A stretch of DNA of 54,640 bases, taken from NCBI GenBank assembly GCA_016722945.1, contig JAEQMT010000008.1, positions 1 to 54,640 of the forward strand. The letters are read 5' to 3'. Made by a program: the position numbers and the translations under genes. Positions 51,222 to 54,640 of this stretch are shown here, in pieces. The notes beneath the pieces are model-generated. The model made no database searches, was not told the origin of the DNA, and was given only the letters and a program-made list of their open reading frames with translations. This DNA is from Desulfofustis sp. PB-SRB1 (GTDB lineage Bacteria > Desulfobacterota > Desulfobulbia > Desulfobulbales > Desulfocapsaceae). The first letter of the stretch is position 1. Every line of letters begins with the position of its first letter.

Positions 51222-52621
51222 ATGCCGGAGCCCGCCGAGATCGAGCCAGAACCCGAGACCATCGAGGTACCCGCCCACACCCGTACAAAGCGAGGAAGAA
51301 AACCCTTGCCGGAGGAATTGCCCCGGGTTGAGCTCGTCCACGATATAGACGAAGCGGACAAGCAGTGTGGCTGTGGTGCACCCTTGTCAAAGATCGGCGA
51401 AGATGTCTGTGAGAAGCTTGATATCATTCCGGCGGTGATCCGGGTAATCAGACATGTCCGGCCTAAGTATGGATGCCGGCAGTGTGAAGGAATTGAGACC
51501 AAGAACGCGACGGTAACGATTGCTCCGGCGCCGAAGCAGATTATTCCAAAGGTATTGCCACCGCCGGTTTACTGGCCCACATACTGACTGCCAAGTTCTG
51601 TGATGCGCTGCCGTTTTACCGGCAGGAGAAGCAATTTGCCCGATTGGGCGTGGAGCTTGGCCGGGCGACCATGGGAAACTGGGCGATAAAGGCGGCTACC
51701 GCCTGTGGGCCGGTGCTGGCACTGTTACATACTGAAATTCGTTCCGGCCCGTTGATCAACATAGACGAAACAACGGTGCAGGTGCTTGACGAACCGAACC
51801 GTTCGCCGACCACGAAGTCGTACATGTGGGTATGCCGTGGCGGGCCGCCGGATAAACCGGTAATTATCTATCGCTATGCACCGAGCCGCTCATCCACGGT
51901 GGCCCAGGCATTGTTACAGGGTACAAAGGGGTGGTGCAGACCGATGGCTATGTCGGATATGACTATCTTGATCACCACCCGGACGTACTCCATGGCGGAT
52001 GTCTGGCGCATGTCAGGCGGAAGTTCGATGAAGCCAAAAAAGCGCGAGGCAAGACGGCGACCAAGACCGGCGGAGCCGATGTGGCGTTGCACTATATCGG
52101 CGCCCTCTACCGGATTGAATCCGAGGCAAAGAAGGCCGAACTCTCGGCAGAGGAGCTGGTAAAAATACGGCAAGAAAAAGCCAGGAAAATCTTTGCCGAA
52201 TTTTACGCATGGTTGGGCCAAAAAAGAAAACCCAGGTGGTTCCCAAGAGCTTGCTGGGTAGGCGGTTAACTACGCATTGAGCCAATGGGCTCGGCTACTG
52301 GTGTATCTCGATCACGGCTCTATGACCCCCGACAACAACCGGGCCGAGAATGCGATCCGCCCCTTTGTGTTGGGCAGGAAGAACTGGTTGTTGCCGGCAC
52401 CCCCGAAGGTGCTCAGGCCAGTGGTGATTCTGTTCAGCCTGATCGAAACCGCCAAGGCCAACGGCCTGAGCCTTACAAATATCTTCGCTATCTCTTTTGA
52501 AAAAATCCCGTGTGCAACAAGTGAAGATGATTACCGAGCACTGCTCCCCAGTCAGCTAAAACCCGCCGATCTCGACATCGGTGATCGGGTGAACGGGTGT
52601 TTAATTAAGCGCTTACTTTGA
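51222..52621 (+). pseudogene. IS66-family transposase remnant with three frameshifts
   Basis: Pieces of an IS66 transposase (TnpC) follow each other in three frames. The N-terminal zinc-binding part (CGCGAPLSKIGE, then CRQCEG) is at 51222-51584. The catalytic part (NIDETTVQVLDE, then TDGYVGYDYL in another frame from about 51931) follows, and the end (PDNNRAENAIRPFVLGRKNWL) is at 52277-52621. The breaks are near 51575, 51925 and 52255. The N-terminal part of the usual 500-residue protein is missing. The right terminal repeat remains (GTAAGCGCTTAATTAAAC on the - strand, ending about 52616). The left end was lost, perhaps when the neighbouring transposon arrived. Confidence 0.85.
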
Positions 52622-52851
52622 AAAAGCTACACACTATGGGCATTGGAGGGGCCCCCTGTGTCAGAGTAGTTGTCGCCTCCCCAAACCAAAGAAAAATATC
52701 GTTGTCGATTTGTTTATTGGGATAACGCCTTGGTGGTTTTTCGATATACCACTTCTCTATACATTGCAAGGCACAGGTATGGATATTTGGTTACAATCCA
52801 CCCCTGTGTATAAAAACTGGAGTAAGCCTATTGTCTATAAATGCAACAATC

Positions 52852-53173
52852 CTATCTTCTTACTGATACTACATTGAGAATTTGATTGTTTTGTGATCCA
52901 TCTCCTTCAAAATTAGCCCAGACAACTTTATCTAAGCTGAATGCCGTAAGTCCTACAGCCAGCTGCCTGTCTCCTTGTGTCTCGTTAAAAAGAGCCCGAA
53001 TTTCTGCATTATTGGCTAGTTTCCCACAAGCAGATCCCGTAACATTTTTCAGCCACATGCGGCAGCTTCCACGAGTTGTATCTGCATCTGACCACAAGTT
53101 GTAACCGCGAATGACATTGATGAAGATACTACAAGAAATGAGCAAATCACAAGAGCCTGGACGATCTTTTCAT
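52852..53173 (-). pseudogene. small secreted protein, degraded in its signal region
   Basis: ATG 53171-53173 follows AGGAGG but soon meets a stop. In a second frame an almost perfect signal peptide appears (KIVQALVICSFLVV, then SSSMSFA), and in a third the mature part (GYNLWSDADTTRGSC, then WLKNVTGSACGKLANN). Two indels thus separate start, signal and mature parts. I do not recognise the mature domain; it has three cysteines and may be a small disulphide-rich or cell-surface domain. The intact part could still be translated from 53145 as a 97-residue protein. Confidence 0.5.
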
Positions 53174-53252
53174 ACTTTCCTCCTTTTAGATTGTTAATGC
53201 TTCTGATATTTTAGATATCAGAAGGTTTTAGTAACTACTGTTGCTGCTTTAA

Positions 53253-54033
53253 TCACCGTGCCTGCCTGTATATCTCTTCTAATTCAGATATCGTTAGCCC
53301 TGTAAAAGGATCGATGTAATTTGGATCCTTCCGAGCCTCTCTCCATTTGGCATGCAATTCGTCTACTTCCACAATTGTAAGTCCCGAAGAAATGATCGAT
53401 GGCCTCTGGCTTCTTCAACTCTTCTGCTTTTTTGGCGTGTAGCCTGTCGATTTTTTTTCTCGTTAACCAGTGAACACATCAATTGATTCAGGATCGCTGT
53501 ACTTTTTTTGGTGCTCGCGCAACATTTCCTGCACTTCTGCCACTGGGAGGCCGGTGAAAGCGTCGATGGCGCCGGGTTCAGCGAGTCGCTGTCGGCGCTC
53601 TTCATGCATTCTGGCAACTTCTTCTTTGGGAAGGCCAGTAAAAGATATCTATTTTTTTGCCTCCAGTTTTCGCCGACCACCAGCACCGAGTCTCCTAGTT
53701 TTTCGCCAAAGACGCGGACTATCATGGTATTTTGCGTTTCGTTTACGTAAAATGAGTGATTATAATCCCTAAGAACGCCGAGAGAGGAAGTGATCTACTT
53801 CATCTACACTGAGTTTTCCGTAAACCTTAATAGAAAGTAGATCCTCTGGTACCTCTATCTGGTATCCACTCAGTGAGCTGAGATCTTTTAACACATTTTC
53901 AAAGGTCTCCCCGGAGTATACTTTTTTCGGCTGCACTTTGCTCTGCAAGCACCCTTATGCTAGGCACCATGAGAATAGTTAGAGCTATGAGGGGCACTAA
54001 GGTGTGATGAAAAATCGATCTATTGAGAATCAT
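53253..54033 (-). pseudogene. exported protein with STN-like domain and 28-residue tandem repeats, frameshifted
   Basis: On the - strand an N-terminal signal-like segment (VPLIALTILMVPSIRVLA, 54033 to about 53960) leads into a domain resembling the secretin/TonB short N-terminal (STN) fold. Its segments are YSGETFENVLKDLSSLSGY, then PEDLLSIKVYGKLSVDEV and YVNETQNTMIVRVFG. After that come at least four tandem units of 28 residues, each of the form G-L-x-x-x-E-V...D-P-x-x-I-D-x-F-T (53636-53253), ending EEIYRQAR. Frame changes occur near 53935, 53785, 53650, 53465 and 53385. Reading the frames together reconstructs one gene. The function is unknown; the repeats may bind peptidoglycan or partner proteins. 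Confidence 0.55.
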
Positions 54034-54199
54034 TTATCTTAGTTTTCGCTATGGTATATTGTTATCTCACTGGTAAGTAAACACTACATAGAGTAATGTT
54101 CAAGAAAAAAATTGGCAATAAATTAGCTACCGCAATCCCTCTAAAGTACCCTATAGGCCATTTTGTCTGTTATCTGGTTGGAAATATGAGAAAAAATGG

Positions 54200-54640
54200 T
54201 CAAACAGACTCAACGAAACGTGTGTTCTTGCTGATTCCCTGAGCAAGAATTTCATCATAACGTTCTAGCCCTTCATCGGTTGGCCCATCGAAGAGAAGGT
54301 TACCTCGATCAAGCAGGATTATCCGTTTGCACAGGGACTTGACCGATTTACGGTCATGTGAAACGAGAATCAAGGTTTTACCACTTGAGGTCAGTTTTTC
54401 CAAGCGTTGTCTTGATTTCTCCTGAAATCCGGCATCGCCTACGCTCAAAACCTCGTCGATGAGGATGATGTCGCCGTCAACGCGGTGGCTACTGAAAAGC
54501 CGAGCCTGGCGGACATACCTGAGGAGTAATTCTTTAGCGCCGTATCCATGAACTCGGCAAGTTCGGCAAAATCCACGATACATCGTACAGTTGGTCCACG
54601 TCCTTTTTTTTCCGGCCCAGAATGGCGCTGGTGAGGTAGA
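54200..54640 (-). pseudogene. Wzt/TagH-type polysaccharide-export ABC ATPase, frameshifted and cut by the window
   Basis: The - strand contains the C-terminal half of an ABC ATPase of the Wzt/TagH type, involved in O-antigen or teichoic acid export. In three frames are the segment before the signature ([18 protein letters not shown]), the signature [14 protein letters not shown] and Walker [16 protein letters not shown], then ILVSHD (H-loop) and the tail RGNLLFDGPTDEGLERYDE. Frameshifts lie near 54583 and 54480. The gene starts outside the window, so length cannot be judged. The signature typical of polysaccharide exporters is clear. An active partner permease is not seen. Confidence 0.8.

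Noticed and set aside
1-54640. CRISPR array or tRNA/rRNA genes
   Set aside because: No regularly spaced identical repeats and no tRNA- or rRNA-like segments were noticed. The only regular tandem repeats are coding (53253-53636).

Overview
The window looks like a piece of chromosome from a Desulfobacterota-type bacterium (Desulfobulbales-like is my best guess). The reasons are the lpxD-fabZ-lpxA-lpxI lipid A cluster using LpxI, a long HflX with an extra N-terminal domain, a NamZ-type muramidase beside glmS, and complete sets of C-P lyase and RecBCD genes. The housekeeping block is moderately GC-rich and tightly packed. Both flanks are AT-richer and full of mobile or broken DNA. Taxonomy is an inference from gene content only.

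Layout. (1) 1-6113 is a decayed integron. A remnant integron integrase on the + strand (5620-6113, with a nonsense codon, a frameshift and no catalytic domain) diverges from an array of gene cassettes on the - strand. The cassettes carry a small membrane protein, a nuclease-like protein, an IS91-type element sitting inside a cassette, a serine hydrolase and a GFA-family protein. They are separated by attC sites whose core heptamers match cassette by cassette. (2) 6133-14373 is a phosphonate C-P lyase operon on the - strand, transcribed phnM2-phnM1-phnG-phnH-phnI-phnJ-phnK-phnL-TIM-barrel isomerase, with two PhnM paralogues. (3) 14460-14626 is a MITE-like element. (4) 14736-23904 is recC-recB-recD-inositol monophosphatase, with overlapping genes. 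(5) 24013-35287 holds a small membrane protein, an unknown 370-residue protein, a MurU-like nucleotidyltransferase, lipid A genes, NamZ, GlmS, PyrE and HflX. A palindromic intergenic repeat family recurs here and also at 11.7 kb. (6) 35484-37875 holds a VapC/Phd toxin-antitoxin pair, an HsdR remnant and a HEPN protein. (7) 37225-48018 is a defence island: a WYL regulator and HEPN protein face a TM0106-type nuclease/helicase (split by an IS1634-like insertion with a perfect 6-bp duplication), an unknown protein with a faint uracil-DNA-glycosylase-like look, and a McrB/McrC-like pair. (8) 48037-51188 is a Mu/Tn7-like DDE transposon with an AAA+ helper. (9) 51189-54640 is a graveyard: an IS66 remnant, a degraded secreted protein, a degraded STN-plus-28-residue-repeat protein and a frameshifted Wzt-type ABC ATPase.

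How the genes work together. The C-P lyase genes would release phosphate from alkylphosphonates through the PhnG-L core complex and PhnM; PhnN and PhnP are not in the window. RecBCD repairs double-strand breaks and degrades foreign DNA. GlmS, LpxA/D/I, FabZ, NamZ and the MurU-like enzyme fit amino-sugar, lipid A and peptidoglycan-recycling metabolism. The right-hand island looks like a restriction or anti-phage locus with a WYL-controlled switch. Its nuclease/helicase is now split by an insertion sequence, so the locus may be inactive or rewired.
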